From NCBI RefSeq assembly GCF_029945895.1, contig NZ_JAQSDL010000014.1:1-64000 (forward strand): a DNA stretch of 64,000 nucleotides. Reading direction: 5' to 3'. The notes beneath the pieces were generated by a model that worked only from the letters and a program-made list of their open reading frames with translations, did no database searches and had not been told where the DNA came from. Numbering within the stretch: position 1 is the first letter of the stretch; each line of letters begins with the position of its first letter. Both the position numbers and the translations under genes were made by a program. Positions 17,147 to 26,795 of this stretch are shown piece after piece. The stretch comes from Polaromonas sp. (GTDB lineage: Bacteria; Pseudomonadota; Gammaproteobacteria; Burkholderiales; Burkholderiaceae_C).

Positions 17147-17569
17147 ATGTCCCCATCCCCTGCCCCCACCACGCCCGATCCCTCGACCACCCGGCCGCTC
17201 AACGTCGACCCGGCAGACAAAGACCTTGCTGAGCAAGCCCGGCCCGGCCACGGCATCCCTTCGCAGGACCCTGAGCCTGCGGCACAGACTCCCCTTACGG
17301 CTGCAGAGTCCAACCGCGAATCGAATTCCGTACTGATGGGCGGTGGCGGGATAGCCGGTGCAGCTACCGGCGCAGCCGTTGGTGCCGTCCTGGCTGGCCC
17401 GGTCGGCGTGCTGGTCGGCGGAACCGTGGGCCTGGTGGCTGGCGCGCTGGGCGGAGCCGCTGCGGGCCCATTGGTGACAGCGGAAAATCCCGCCAGCGCC
17501 ATCCCGGGGCCAGCCGGCAAGGAAGTCACTCGCGCCGGCGAAACGCGGCCTGAAGATCCCTCCCGCTGA
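17147..17569 (+). CDS. Small glycine-zipper membrane protein
   Basis: A 140-residue protein of unknown function. Residues about 1-60 are hydrophilic and Pro/Asp-rich. Residues about 62-108 form two Gly/Ala-rich hydrophobic helices (GGGGIAGAATGAAVGAVLAG and VGVLVGGTVGLVAGALGGAAAG), a glycine-zipper pattern found in small membrane or envelope proteins. The tail is hydrophilic. The start at 17147 is preceded by AAGGAG 7 nt upstream. It stands alone between the ABC importer and the convergent cyanophycin-associated genes. Confidence 0.75.
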   Translation: MSPSPAPTTPDPSTTRPLNVDPADKDLAEQARPGHGIPSQDPEPAAQTPLTAAESNRESNSVLMGGGGIAGAATGAAVGAVLAGPVGVLVGGTVGLVAGALGGAAAGPLVTAENPASAIPGPAGKEVTRAGETRPEDPSR

Positions 17570-17737
17570 GTCGCCGGCTCGCAACCCTGACGGCAACCAG
17601 CCTCTGAAGCACTGCAGCACGGCACCCAGGCCACGCACGATGCTGCTCCCGGCAGTACGGCGCGTACCCGGCAGCAGCGCAAGCCCCCTACCCTGAGCCG
17701 GCGAACCCTGCCAGCGTACCCGGCCCGACAACAGAGG

Positions 17738-18226
17738 TCAGAGAAAGCGCTCGAGCAGCCGCCGTGACGCCCGGTCCAGCGCCCCCATGTCCTTGACGCT
17801 GAAGTGCACGCCATGGCCGGCAGTAATCAGCAAGGATTCGCGACTCAGGCGACGGATGTCTTCCTCGCCCTTGAGCACAAAGCTGGTCTCGCCGCGGTCG
17901 GTCTCCACCGCCCAGGTGCTGGGTGTGCCGAAACTCGACACGCTGATGAGGCGCGTGATCTCGGGCACAAAATCGCGTAGCGCCAGTTCTTCCTCCAGCA
18001 GGCTGCGCTGCGGCAGCGGCAAGTCGCCCAGTCGCTCCAGCCAGGCCAGCTCATGGCCTTCGCTGCTGATCAGGGAGATGCCCTCATCCGGCGCGGCAAT
18101 CGGGAAGGCGCGCACCGGCACCACGCCCAGGTGCTGCTCGCCGCCGGCCGCCACCAGCAGCAACCGGCCTGAGGCATGCCGCTCCAGCTGGAAAGCAGGG
18201 CTGGCTGAAACAGGAGGGATGGTCAT
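17738..18226 (-). CDS. DUF1854 protein, cyanophycin-associated
   Basis: A 162-residue protein of the DUF1854 family, known mainly from its recurrent location beside cyanophycin synthetase genes. No catalytic motif is recognisable. The sequence has a run of conserved hydrophobic and charged segments (HELAWLERLGDLP, FVPEITRLISVSSFGTPSTW). The ATG at 18226 has a GAAGGA site 7 nt upstream and lies 10 nt after the stop of the ABC gene, so the two are co-transcribed. Biochemical function is unknown. Confidence 0.82.
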   Translation of the reverse strand: MTIPPVSASPAFQLERHASGRLLLVAAGGEQHLGVVPVRAFPIAAPDEGISLISSEGHELAWLERLGDLPLPQRSLLEEELALRDFVPEITRLISVSSFGTPSTWAVETDRGETSFVLKGEEDIRRLSRESLLITAGHGVHFSVKDMGALDRASRRLLERFL

Positions 18227-18236
18227 GCTCAATCCT

Positions 18237-20573
18237 TCAGACATTGCCGTTATGCTGAGCCGTATGGGCCACCTGCGAGGTGGCCAGCGCAATCCGGCCT
18301 TCCTCTGCATCGGCATTGCCCTCGCTGTCAACCTGACGCGCCTGCGCTTCGTAGAGCCGCCAGTACGCGCCCTGCTTCGCCATGAGTTCGTCGTGCGGTC
18401 CGACCTCCACCACCTGGCCGCGGTCCATCACCACCAGCCGGTCGGCCTTGCGCAGGGTGGACAGGCGGTGTGCGATGGCAATCGTGGTCCGGCCCTGCAC
18501 CAGGTTGTCGAGGGCTTTCTGGATTTCCTGCTCGGTCTCGGTGTCCACCGACGAGGTGGCCTCGTCAAGAATCAGGATGCGCGGGTCAATCAGCAGCGCA
18601 CGCGCGATAGAGATGCGCTGGCGTTCGCCGCCCGACAGGCCCTGGCCGCGCTCGCCGACCAGCGAGTCGTAACCCTGGGGCAGGCGCAGGATGAACTCGT
18701 GCGCATGCGCTGCTCGGGCAGCGGCCACAATCTCGGCGCGACTGGCGCCAGGCTTGCCATAGGCGATGTTTTCCGCGATGGTGCCGAAAAACAGAAACGG
18801 CTCCTGCAGCACCAGACCGATGTTGCGACGATAGTCGGCCACGGTGAAACGCCGGATGTCGGTGCCGTCCACGCTGATGCTGCCGTCGGTGACGTCATAA
18901 AAGCGGCAGATCAGGTTGACCAGCGTGCTTTTGCCGGAGCCGCTGTGCCCGACCAGTCCGATCATCTCGCCGGGCTGGATGCTCAGGTCCAGCCCGCGTA
19001 TCACCGCGCGGTTGCCGTAGCGAAAGCCCAGCCCGCTCATTTCGATGCGGCCCTGCATGGGCGCCATGGACACCGGGTTGGCCGGCTCCGGCACATTGGA
19101 AGCATGGTCGAGGATGTCGAAAATGCGCTTGGCCCCGGCTGCCGCTTTTTGCGTGACCGAAACAATGCGGCTCATGGAGTCCAGCCGGGTGTAAAAACGG
19201 CCAATGTAGGCAATGAAAGCGGTCAGCACACCGACCGTGATCTGCTGTTTGGACACCAGCCAGATACCGAAAGCCCAGACCACCAGCAGGCCAATTTCGG
19301 TCAGAAGCGACACCGTCGGGGTGAACAGCGACCAGACCTTGTTGAGCTTGTCGTTGACCAGCAGGTTGTGCCGATTGGCGTCGCGAAAACGCTGGGCTTC
19401 GCGTTTTTCCTGGGCAAAGGCCTTGACCACGCGGATGCCGGGAATGGTGTCGGCCAGCACATTGGTCACTTCCGACCAGACCCGGTCGATTTTTTCAAAA
19501 CCGGTGCGCAGGCGGTCGCGCACCGTGTGGATCATCCAGGCGATGAAGGGCAGCGGCAGCAGGGTGACCAGCGCCAGCCAGGGGTTGATCGAAAACAGGA
19601 TGGCGGCGGTCATCACGATCATCAGCACATCGGTCGCAAAATCGAGCGCGTGCAGCGACAGGAACACATTGATACGGTCAGTTTCCGAGCCAATGCGGCT
19701 CATCAGGTCGCCGGTGCGTTTGCCGCCGAAGTAATCCAGCGACAGATCCAGCAGGTGGTCAAAGGTGGCCGTACGCAGGTCGGCACCTATGCGTTCGGAC
19801 ACCAGCGCCAGCAGATAGGTGCGCGCCCAGTTCAGCGCCCAGCCGAGCAGCGCCGCCGCCAGCAGGCCGCCCAGAATGGCCAGCACCTTCCAGGTTTCGA
19901 TCTGCTGGCCGTTCTGGAACGGGATCAGGATGTCGTCCATCAGCGGAATCGTCAGGTAGGGGGGCACCAGGGTTGCGGCGGTCGATGCCAGGGTCAAGAG
20001 AAACCCTGAAAGCAACTGCCATTGATAAGGCCGGGCGAAGCGCCACAGGCGCAGCAACACCCAGGTCGACGGCGGCGTGTGCAGTTCGCGGGCGCAGGTC
20101 GGGCATTCGTCGCTGTCCGTCGGCAGCGCCGTGTCGCAGAAGGGGCACAGGGCCATGTCGTCGCCGGTGGCAGCCGGACCGGGCGTCAATTGCTGCTCGA
20201 ACAGGCGCAGCAGTCGCAGCGCCTGCACATTGACCGCCAGCGTGAACCGCCAGCTGCGCAATCGCTGCCCCCCTTGATGAAGCTCCAGTGTTCCGACACC
20301 GGCGTGGTCGAAATGGCGCAAGGACAGGGGAGACAACTGGCCGGAGGCCTCTTCCGGTCGCAACGGCCAGCTGGCCCACAGGCCGGTTTGCGGGTCGTGG
20401 GCCATCAGGCGGCGGTCGGTCAGGGCCAGCAAACCCCGGGAAAAACGAAGTTGTTGATTCAGGTCAACCAGCACCGTACATAGCACGTTCTCATGGTTTG
20501 CGAGTTGCGCGCGCAGGTCGGTCTGCGCGGGGCCAGCCTCGCTGGAGGCATCGACCGGATGGGAATGTTGCAT
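18237..20573 (-). CDS. Cyanophycin-associated ABC exporter with N-terminal zinc ribbon
   Basis: A 778-residue half-transporter of the type I exporter class. Residues 1-135 form a soluble domain of unclear fold. A four-cysteine zinc ribbon follows (Cys143, 146, 157, 160). Transmembrane helices occupy about 175-470, and the ATPase domain about 505-750, with Walker A VGHSGSGKST at 541-550, signature LSGGERQR and Walker B ILILDEATSSVD. Extra soluble domain plus zinc ribbon is unusual for such exporters. It is divergent from two cyanophycin synthetase genes and followed by DUF1854. The substrate is unknown. Confidence 0.88.
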   Translation of the reverse strand: MQHSHPVDASSEAGPAQTDLRAQLANHENVLCTVLVDLNQQLRFSRGLLALTDRRLMAHDPQTGLWASWPLRPEEASGQLSPLSLRHFDHAGVGTLELHQGGQRLRSWRFTLAVNVQALRLLRLFEQQLTPGPAATGDDMALCPFCDTALPTDSDECPTCARELHTPPSTWVLLRLWRFARPYQWQLLSGFLLTLASTAATLVPPYLTIPLMDDILIPFQNGQQIETWKVLAILGGLLAAALLGWALNWARTYLLALVSERIGADLRTATFDHLLDLSLDYFGGKRTGDLMSRIGSETDRINVFLSLHALDFATDVLMIVMTAAILFSINPWLALVTLLPLPFIAWMIHTVRDRLRTGFEKIDRVWSEVTNVLADTIPGIRVVKAFAQEKREAQRFRDANRHNLLVNDKLNKVWSLFTPTVSLLTEIGLLVVWAFGIWLVSKQQITVGVLTAFIAYIGRFYTRLDSMSRIVSVTQKAAAGAKRIFDILDHASNVPEPANPVSMAPMQGRIEMSGLGFRYGNRAVIRGLDLSIQPGEMIGLVGHSGSGKSTLVNLICRFYDVTDGSISVDGTDIRRFTVADYRRNIGLVLQEPFLFFGTIAENIAYGKPGASRAEIVAAARAAHAHEFILRLPQGYDSLVGERGQGLSGGERQRISIARALLIDPRILILDEATSSVDTETEQEIQKALDNLVQGRTTIAIAHRLSTLRKADRLVVMDRGQVVEVGPHDELMAKQGAYWRLYEAQARQVDSEGNADAEEGRIALATSQVAHTAQHNGNV

Positions 20574-20774
20574 TGTGATGTGGAAGCCGTAAAAACCGGT
20601 GCCCCGGAAACAGTGGGGTCAAATCGGGGATTTTCGCCCAATCCGCGTCGGCTGATGCAAGATTCGGCCGCCGGACAGGAAAACCTGCCCGATCAAACAG
20701 AAACGCCCGTTGTGGGCGCCTACTCAGAAAAGAACGTTGCCCCGGCCCGGCCGGTTGACCGAATCCAGAAAAAC

Positions 20775-23000
20775 ATGACCAAACAGGACGACATCCGGCT
20801 TCTGCGCATCAATTACCTGCGTGGCCCCAACATCTGGACTTACCGCCCTGTGCTGGAAGTCTGGATGGACCTCGGCACCCTGGAGGACCTGCCCTCCAAC
20901 CTGTTGCCGGGTTTCAGCGACCGCCTGGTTGCACTGCTGCCGGCCCTGCTGGAACACCACTGCGGCGTCGGCGAGCGCGGCGGCTTCATCCAGCGCCTCT
21001 ACGAAGGCACCTGGGCCGGCCATGTGCTGGAGCACGTCGTCATCGAACTGCTGAACCTGGCAGGCATGCCTACCGGTTTCGGCCAGACCCGCAGCACCTC
21101 ACAGCGCGGCATTTACCGCATGGTGGTCCGCGCCCGCGACGAGCAGGTGGCGCGCAGCGCGCTGGCCGAGGGCCACCGCCTGCTGATGGCCGCCATCAAC
21201 AACGAGGCTTTCAGTGACGCCGACCTTCAGGCCGCCGTTGGCCGTGTGCGTGACAAGGTCGACGAGTGTTACCTCGGCCCCAGCACGGCCTCCATCGTTG
21301 CTGCCGCCACCGAGCGCCGCATTCCGCACATCCGCCTCAATGATGGCAACCTGGTCCAGCTGGGCTACGGCGCCAGCCAGCGCCGCATCTGGACGGCCGA
21401 GACCGAGCTCACCAGCGCGATTGCCGAAGGCATCGCCAGCGACAAGGACCTGACCAAAAGCCTGCTGGCTTCCTGTGGCGTGCCGGTGCCGGAAGGTGAA
21501 ATTGTCGACAGCGCCGAAGCCGCCTGGGAAGCCGCGCAGGACATCGGTCTGCCGGTGGTAGTCAAACCGAGCGACGGCAATCATGGCCGCGGCGTGTCGC
21601 TGGACCTCACCACCCGCGAACAGGTTGAAGCAGCGTTCCAGGTAGCGGCGCCGCACGGCAGCGAAGTGATGGTGGAGCGTTTTGTGCGCGGCCACGAGCA
21701 CCGCCTGCTGGTGGTTGGCGGGCGGGTGGTCGCCGCTGCGCGCGGGGAGACTGCCACGGTGCGCGGCGATGGCCGTGCCAGTGTGACCGAACTGGTCGAC
21801 GCGCAGCTCAACACCGATCCGCGGCGCGGCGCCACCGAAGACTTCCCGCTCGGCCTGATCGAGCTGGACAAGGACGAGGCCATCCTGCTGGACCTGCAGC
21901 GCCAGGGGCTGGGCCCCGCCTCGGTGCCGGACGCCGGGCGCCAGGTGCTGATCCAGCGCAACGGCAATGTGGCGATTGACTGTACCGACGAGATCCATCC
22001 CGACGTCGACCATATCGTCTCGCTGGCCGCCCGCGTCGTCGGTCTGGACATCGCCGGTGTGGATGTCGTGGCGCAGGACATCTCCAAACCCCTGCATGCG
22101 CAGGGCGGCGCGATTGTGGAAGTCAATGCCGGACCCGGGTTGCTGATGCACCTCAAGCCCGCCGAAGGTGCGCCGCGGCCGGTCGGCCGCGCCATCTGTG
22201 ACCACCTGTTTCCCGAAGCGCCCGAAGGCACGCACAGCGGCCGCATTCCCGTGGTGGGCGTGGCCGGCTCGGCGGGCACGCAGAAGGTGGCTCGGCTGGT
22301 GGCCTGGCTGCTCCAGCTTTCGGGGCGGCACACCGGTCTGGCCTGTCGCGACGGCCTGTTCCTCGACGGGCGTTGCCTCGATGCCAGCGACTGCACGCAC
22401 TGGGAGGCCGGCCAGCGCCTGCTGATCAACCGTGCCGTGCAGGCCGCCGTGTTTGAAAACGGAGCCGCCACCATCTTGCGCAGTGGCCTGGCCTATGACC
22501 GCTGCCAGGTCGGGGTGGTCACAGACCTCGGGGGCGCCGGTGCATTGGGCGAATTCGATGTGGCCGAGGGTGGACAGATGTTCAAGGTCATGCGCTCCCA
22601 GGTGGATGTGGTGCTGTCCGACGGCGTGGCCGTGCTCAATGCCGCCGATCCGGTCATCGTGGAAATGGCCCGCCTGTGTGACGGCGAGGTGATCTTCTAC
22701 GCTACCGATCCGGGTTTGCCTGCGATTGCCACCCACCTGGGCGGCGGTGGCCGGGCAGTTTTCATGCGCCAGGGCCAGGTTGTGCTGGCCACCGGTGCCA
22801 GCGAAGCCTTCCTGCCCGGTCTGGACAAGCTGGCCGTCTGGCAAGGCCGGCATGCCCCCACTGCCGAAGACAGCCTGCTCGCTGCCATTTCAGCGGCATG
22901 GGCGCTCGACATCCCGCTCAACCTGATAGGTGCCGGTATTGAAGCCTTCAACCTGGAAACGGCCACAGACCGTTCCACCCTGGAAGGAAAGGCCACATGA
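20775..23000 (+). CDS. cphA': Cyanophycin synthetase paralogue with degenerate Mur-ligase P-loop (CphA')
   Basis: A 741-residue paralogue of CphA. The N-terminal domain (1-165) and the ATP-grasp domain (about 170-480, including VVVKPSDGNHGRGV) look intact. The Mur-ligase-like domain is altered: the P-loop that is GTNGKTT in the neighbour reads GSAGTQK at about 498-504, losing the essential Lys-Thr pair, and the last Mur domain is missing (741 versus 864 residues). So it should not carry out the second (arginine-adding) ATP-dependent step. It lies 58 bp upstream of cphA on the same strand. The start at 20775 begins the conserved domain. Confidence 0.88.
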   Translation: MTKQDDIRLLRINYLRGPNIWTYRPVLEVWMDLGTLEDLPSNLLPGFSDRLVALLPALLEHHCGVGERGGFIQRLYEGTWAGHVLEHVVIELLNLAGMPTGFGQTRSTSQRGIYRMVVRARDEQVARSALAEGHRLLMAAINNEAFSDADLQAAVGRVRDKVDECYLGPSTASIVAAATERRIPHIRLNDGNLVQLGYGASQRRIWTAETELTSAIAEGIASDKDLTKSLLASCGVPVPEGEIVDSAEAAWEAAQDIGLPVVVKPSDGNHGRGVSLDLTTREQVEAAFQVAAPHGSEVMVERFVRGHEHRLLVVGGRVVAAARGETATVRGDGRASVTELVDAQLNTDPRRGATEDFPLGLIELDKDEAILLDLQRQGLGPASVPDAGRQVLIQRNGNVAIDCTDEIHPDVDHIVSLAARVVGLDIAGVDVVAQDISKPLHAQGGAIVEVNAGPGLLMHLKPAEGAPRPVGRAICDHLFPEAPEGTHSGRIPVVGVAGSAGTQKVARLVAWLLQLSGRHTGLACRDGLFLDGRCLDASDCTHWEAGQRLLINRAVQAAVFENGAATILRSGLAYDRCQVGVVTDLGGAGALGEFDVAEGGQMFKVMRSQVDVVLSDGVAVLNAADPVIVEMARLCDGEVIFYATDPGLPAIATHLGGGGRAVFMRQGQVVLATGASEAFLPGLDKLAVWQGRHAPTAEDSLLAAISAAWALDIPLNLIGAGIEAFNLETATDRSTLEGKAT

Positions 23001-23058
23001 GTACCGGTTCCCTCTTAAAACGCAGCTCCCGCGAAACCCGGCACGGAAAGACACGCTG

Positions 23059-25653
23059 ATGAAAGTTACCCGCACCCGTGCGCTGCGCGGCCCCAACCTC
23101 TGGAGCCGCCATACGGCGCTTGAAGCCATCGTCACCTGCACGCAGGCCGAATGCGCCATCGACGCCCTGCCCGGCTTTGAGCCGCGCGTGCGTTCGCTGT
23201 TTCCCGCCATAGGCGCGCTGCGTCCGGGTGGTTATGTCGGCCCTGTGTCTCTGGCCCATGTGCTCGAATCGGCGGCACTGGCGCTGCAGGCCCAGGCGGG
23301 TTGCCCGGTAACCTTCAGCCACACGGCCTCCACGCTCGAAGACGGCGTTTACCAGACCGTGGTCGAGTACAGCGAAGAAACGGTCGGCCGGCTGGCGCTG
23401 GAGTTGGCCCAGGCGCTGATCCATGCCGCACTCTATGAAACCGGCTTCGACATGGAAGCCGCGATTGCCCAGTTGCGCGAACTCGACGAGGACGAGCGTA
23501 TCGGACCGAGCACCGGCGCCATCGTGGACGCAGCCGTCGCCCGCGGCATTCCGTACAAACGCCTGACCCAGGGCAGCCTGGTGCAGTTTGGCTGGGGCTC
23601 GCGCCAGCGCCGCATTCAGGCCGCCGAGCTCGATGCGACCAGCGCGGTGTCCGAATCGATTGCCCAGGACAAGGATTTGACCAAAAAACTGCTGTTCGCC
23701 GCCGGGGTGCCGGTGCCCATGGGCCGGCCCGTCGCCGACCCTGACGAAGCCTGGACCGCCGCCCTGCAGATCGGGCTGCCGGTGGTTATCAAACCGCAGG
23801 ACGGCAACCAGGGCAAGGGAGTCACGGTCAACATCGTGGACCGCGACCACCTCGACATCGCCTTCCGTGCAGCCGAGGAACACGGCACCGTCATGGTCGA
23901 AAAATTTCTGCCCGGCAACGACTTCCGGCTGCTGGTGGTCGGCAACAAGCTGGTGGCGGCATCTCGGCGCGAGCCACCGCAGGTATTGGGCGACGGCCTG
24001 CACACCGTGCGCGAGCTCGTCGATATCGTCAACCAGGACCCGCGCCGGGGCGAGGGTCACGCCACCTCCCTGACCAAAATCCGTTTTGACGATATTGCCG
24101 TCGCACGGCTGGCGGTGCAGGACATGACGCCGGAATCGATTCCCGCGCGGGGTCGGCGCGTGGTGCTTCGCAACAACGCCAACCTCAGCACCGGTGGCAC
24201 CGCCACCGACGTGACCAGTGACGTCCATCCGGAGGTTGCCGCCCGCGCGGTAGCTGCAGCGCACATGGTGGGCCTGCACATCTGCGGCGTGGATGTGGTC
24301 TGCGAAAGTGTGCTGCGCCCGCTTGAAGCACAAAGTGGCGGCGTGGTGGAAGTCAACGCGGCGCCCGGCCTGCGCATGCACCTGTCGCCGTCTTATGGCA
24401 AGGGTCAGGCCGTTGGCGGTGCCATGATCAACGAACTGTTCGCACCCGGTGACGATGGTCGGGTGCCGGTGGTTGCCGTGACCGGCACCAACGGCAAGAC
24501 CACGGTCACGCGCCTGATCACGCACCTGCTCACGGCCAGCGGTCTGCGCTGCGGGATGACCAACACTGACGGTGTCTGGGTCAACGGCCGGCAGACCGAC
24601 AGCGGCGACTGCAGCGGCCCGAAAAGCGCCCGCAATGTGCTGATGCATCCCGACGTGGATGCCGCCGTGTTTGAAGTGGCGCGCGGCGGCATCCTGCGCG
24701 AGGGCCTGGGTTTTGACCGCTGCCAGGTGGCTGTTGTCACCAATGTCGGCAGCGGCGACCACCTGGGCCTGAATTACATCACCACGGTCGAAGACCTGGC
24801 GGTTCTCAAGCGCGTGATTGTGCAGAACGTCGCGCCAACCGGCTACGCCGTGCTCAACGCAGCCGATCCCATCGTCGCCGCCATGGCGCCCACCTGCCCC
24901 GGCAATGTGATCTTTTTTGCCGCTGACCGTCACCACCCCCTGATGGCTACCCACCGCGCCCAGGGCAAACGCACGGTCTATGTCGACGGCAACGCGCTGG
25001 TCGCGGCCGAAGGCGCGTGGCGCGAACGTGTGCCGCTGCACAGCATCCCCCTGACGCGCAACGGCAGCATCGGTTTCCAGGTTGAAAACGTCATGGCATC
25101 ACTGGCCGCCGGCTGGGCCGTCGGCGTGCCTTGGGAAACCCTCAAAAGCGGACTGGCCAGTTTTGTCAACGACGCGCACAACGCGCCCGGTCGCTTCAAC
25201 GTGATGGATTACCGCGGCGCCACCGTGATTGCCGACTATGGCCACAACCCCGACGCCATGCGCGCGCTGGTAAGCGCGGTGGAAGCGATGCCGGCTCGAC
25301 GCCGCAGCGTGGTCATCAGCGGCGCGGGTGATCGCCGCGACAACGACATCCGCGACCAGACCATCATTCTTGGCCACGCTTTTGACGATGTGCTGCTCTA
25401 CCAGGATGCCGCCCAGCGCGGCCGCGCCGACGGCGAGGTCATCGGACTGCTGCGCGACGGCCTGACGGGCGCCAGCCGCACCACCCACATCGAGGAAATT
25501 CGCGGCGAGTTTCTGGCCATCGACACGGCGCTGGCCCGCCTGGAGCCGGGCGACCTTTGCCTGATCCTGGTCGACCAGGTGCAGGAAGCACTGGCACACC
25601 TGGCTGAACGGGTGAAAGAAGCCAGCGACCTCCAACAAGTCGCGTCGGCCTGA
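23059..25653 (+). CDS. cphA: Cyanophycin synthetase
   Basis: An 864-residue enzyme that builds cyanophycin (multi-L-arginyl-poly-L-aspartate), a nitrogen store. It has the N-terminal domain (1-160), the ATP-grasp domain adding aspartate (about 165-470, VVIKPQDGNQGKGV), and the Mur-ligase-like domain adding arginine (about 470-864) with intact GTNGKTT (476-482), DYGHNPDAM and a final GAGDRRDNDI segment. Length is normal (about 860-900). It follows the cphA' paralogue and shares the locus with the divergent DUF1854/ABC pair. A cyanophycinase gene (cphB) was not seen. Confidence 0.95.
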   Translation: MKVTRTRALRGPNLWSRHTALEAIVTCTQAECAIDALPGFEPRVRSLFPAIGALRPGGYVGPVSLAHVLESAALALQAQAGCPVTFSHTASTLEDGVYQTVVEYSEETVGRLALELAQALIHAALYETGFDMEAAIAQLRELDEDERIGPSTGAIVDAAVARGIPYKRLTQGSLVQFGWGSRQRRIQAAELDATSAVSESIAQDKDLTKKLLFAAGVPVPMGRPVADPDEAWTAALQIGLPVVIKPQDGNQGKGVTVNIVDRDHLDIAFRAAEEHGTVMVEKFLPGNDFRLLVVGNKLVAASRREPPQVLGDGLHTVRELVDIVNQDPRRGEGHATSLTKIRFDDIAVARLAVQDMTPESIPARGRRVVLRNNANLSTGGTATDVTSDVHPEVAARAVAAAHMVGLHICGVDVVCESVLRPLEAQSGGVVEVNAAPGLRMHLSPSYGKGQAVGGAMINELFAPGDDGRVPVVAVTGTNGKTTVTRLITHLLTASGLRCGMTNTDGVWVNGRQTDSGDCSGPKSARNVLMHPDVDAAVFEVARGGILREGLGFDRCQVAVVTNVGSGDHLGLNYITTVEDLAVLKRVIVQNVAPTGYAVLNAADPIVAAMAPTCPGNVIFFAADRHHPLMATHRAQGKRTVYVDGNALVAAEGAWRERVPLHSIPLTRNGSIGFQVENVMASLAAGWAVGVPWETLKSGLASFVNDAHNAPGRFNVMDYRGATVIADYGHNPDAMRALVSAVEAMPARRRSVVISGAGDRRDNDIRDQTIILGHAFDDVLLYQDAAQRGRADGEVIGLLRDGLTGASRTTHIEEIRGEFLAIDTALARLEPGDLCLILVDQVQEALAHLAERVKEASDLQQVASA

Positions 25654-25731
25654 ACAGGGTTTCGGCCCCCTCGGCCAGCCTGACACATCCGGAGCGGGGG
25701 ACTGCAAGCCCCGGAAATTCATGGAAATAGT

Positions 25732-25780
25732 GGCTGCAGCCCTCTACAAGCGGGCGCAACCAGCTACCAAATCAATAGCA
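25732..25780. repeat. AGCTAY repeat, family B
   Basis: GGCTGCAGCCC - spacer - GGGCGCAACCAGCTACC then AATCAATAGC. It lies in the cphA-ureD gap and may end the cphA transcript. Confidence 0.75.
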
Positions 25781-25824
25781 AGCGTGAGGCATGATCACCG
25801 CACGCCAACGGTTAAACTCCACCG

Positions 25825-26655
25825 ATGGCCTGGAACGCAACGCTCAGTCTCGACTACTCCCTGCAGGCCGGCAAGACAGTCGCCCACTTTCGCCACGACG
25901 GCCCGCTGCGCATCCTGCAAAGCCTGTACCCCGAAGGCGACGCGGTCTGCCACAACGTGCTGGTGCATCCACCTGGCGGTCTGGTGGGCGGCGACACACT
26001 GGACATCGCGGTCACGGCTGCGGCCGGTAGCCATGGCCTGATCACCACACCCGGCGCGACACGCTTTTACAGATCGTTGGGCGAAACCGCCCTGCAGCGT
26101 ACGCACTTGCGCCTGGAGGCCGGCGCCCGCGCCGAGTGGCTGCCGATGGAGGCGCTGTGTTACAGCGGCTGCCTGGGCGAAAACCATCTCACGCTCGATC
26201 TGGCGCCTGGCGCAGAACTGATGGGCTGGGATGTCACCGCGCTGGGCCTGCCTGGCGCCAACCAGCCCTTCGAGCAAGGCAGCTTTTGCCAGCACATCGA
26301 GTTACCCGGCATCTGGCTGGAACGCGCACGCATCCGCGCCGACGACCTGCTGCTGATGAACAGCCCGCTGGGCCTGGCCGGCCAGCGCTGTATCGGCACC
26401 CTGTTTTTCGCGGCTGGCAGCAAGCTCGAACGCCAACGCCGTCAGCTCGCCCTGGACCTTGCACGCGAGGTGATTGAAGCGCACCCGCTGAACAACGCCG
26501 CAGGCGCCACCAGCCCTGACGCGCAGGTCGTCGTGGTTCGCGTGCTGGCACCGCTGGTGGAGCCTGCCATGGGCTTGCTGAAAGACGTCTGGAAGGCCTG
26601 GCGCCGGCATTTCTGGGACAAGGCCGCACCCAGCCCGCGCATCTGGTCGGTCTGA
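25825..26655 (+). CDS. ureD: Urease accessory protein UreD
   Basis: A 276-residue chaperone (UreD/UreH) that, with UreF and UreG, loads nickel into apo-urease. Family motifs are visible: LLVHPPGGLVGGD-like NVLVHPPGGLVGGDTL at about 45-60, TPGATRFYRS (75-84) and the WLPMEALCYSGC segment. Length is typical. It is unusual that the gene stands apart: the other urease genes are 28 kb away at 54699-59300, while ureD is normally adjacent to ureA in this group. It is followed by unrelated genes on the same strand. Confidence 0.93.
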   Translation: MAWNATLSLDYSLQAGKTVAHFRHDGPLRILQSLYPEGDAVCHNVLVHPPGGLVGGDTLDIAVTAAAGSHGLITTPGATRFYRSLGETALQRTHLRLEAGARAEWLPMEALCYSGCLGENHLTLDLAPGAELMGWDVTALGLPGANQPFEQGSFCQHIELPGIWLERARIRADDLLLMNSPLGLAGQRCIGTLFFAAGSKLERQRRQLALDLAREVIEAHPLNNAAGATSPDAQVVVVRVLAPLVEPAMGLLKDVWKAWRRHFWDKAAPSPRIWSV

Positions 26656-26795
26656 TGGTCAGGACACATCTGGCGCCTGCGACCTACACCGTTTTTGCGG
26701 ACCGTCCTACCGGGTGCAGCCAACCGGGGCGCAAAATCAGGGGCGGCATGGCCCCCTGCCATTGCCCTCCTGCAACACTGATCTGCGAGACGCTC

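Noticed and set aside
20574-20774. Sigma-54-like site in the cphA' / ABC divergent gap (GGCCGAATCTTGCAT on the minus strand)
   Set aside because: GG to GC spacing is 9, not 10 nt, which sigma-54 does not tolerate.
22948-25041. 697-residue open frame antisense to cphA (and a similar one at 21099-22853)
   Set aside because: No recognisable motif, composition typical of reverse frames, while the plus strand carries intact cyanophycin synthetase motifs.
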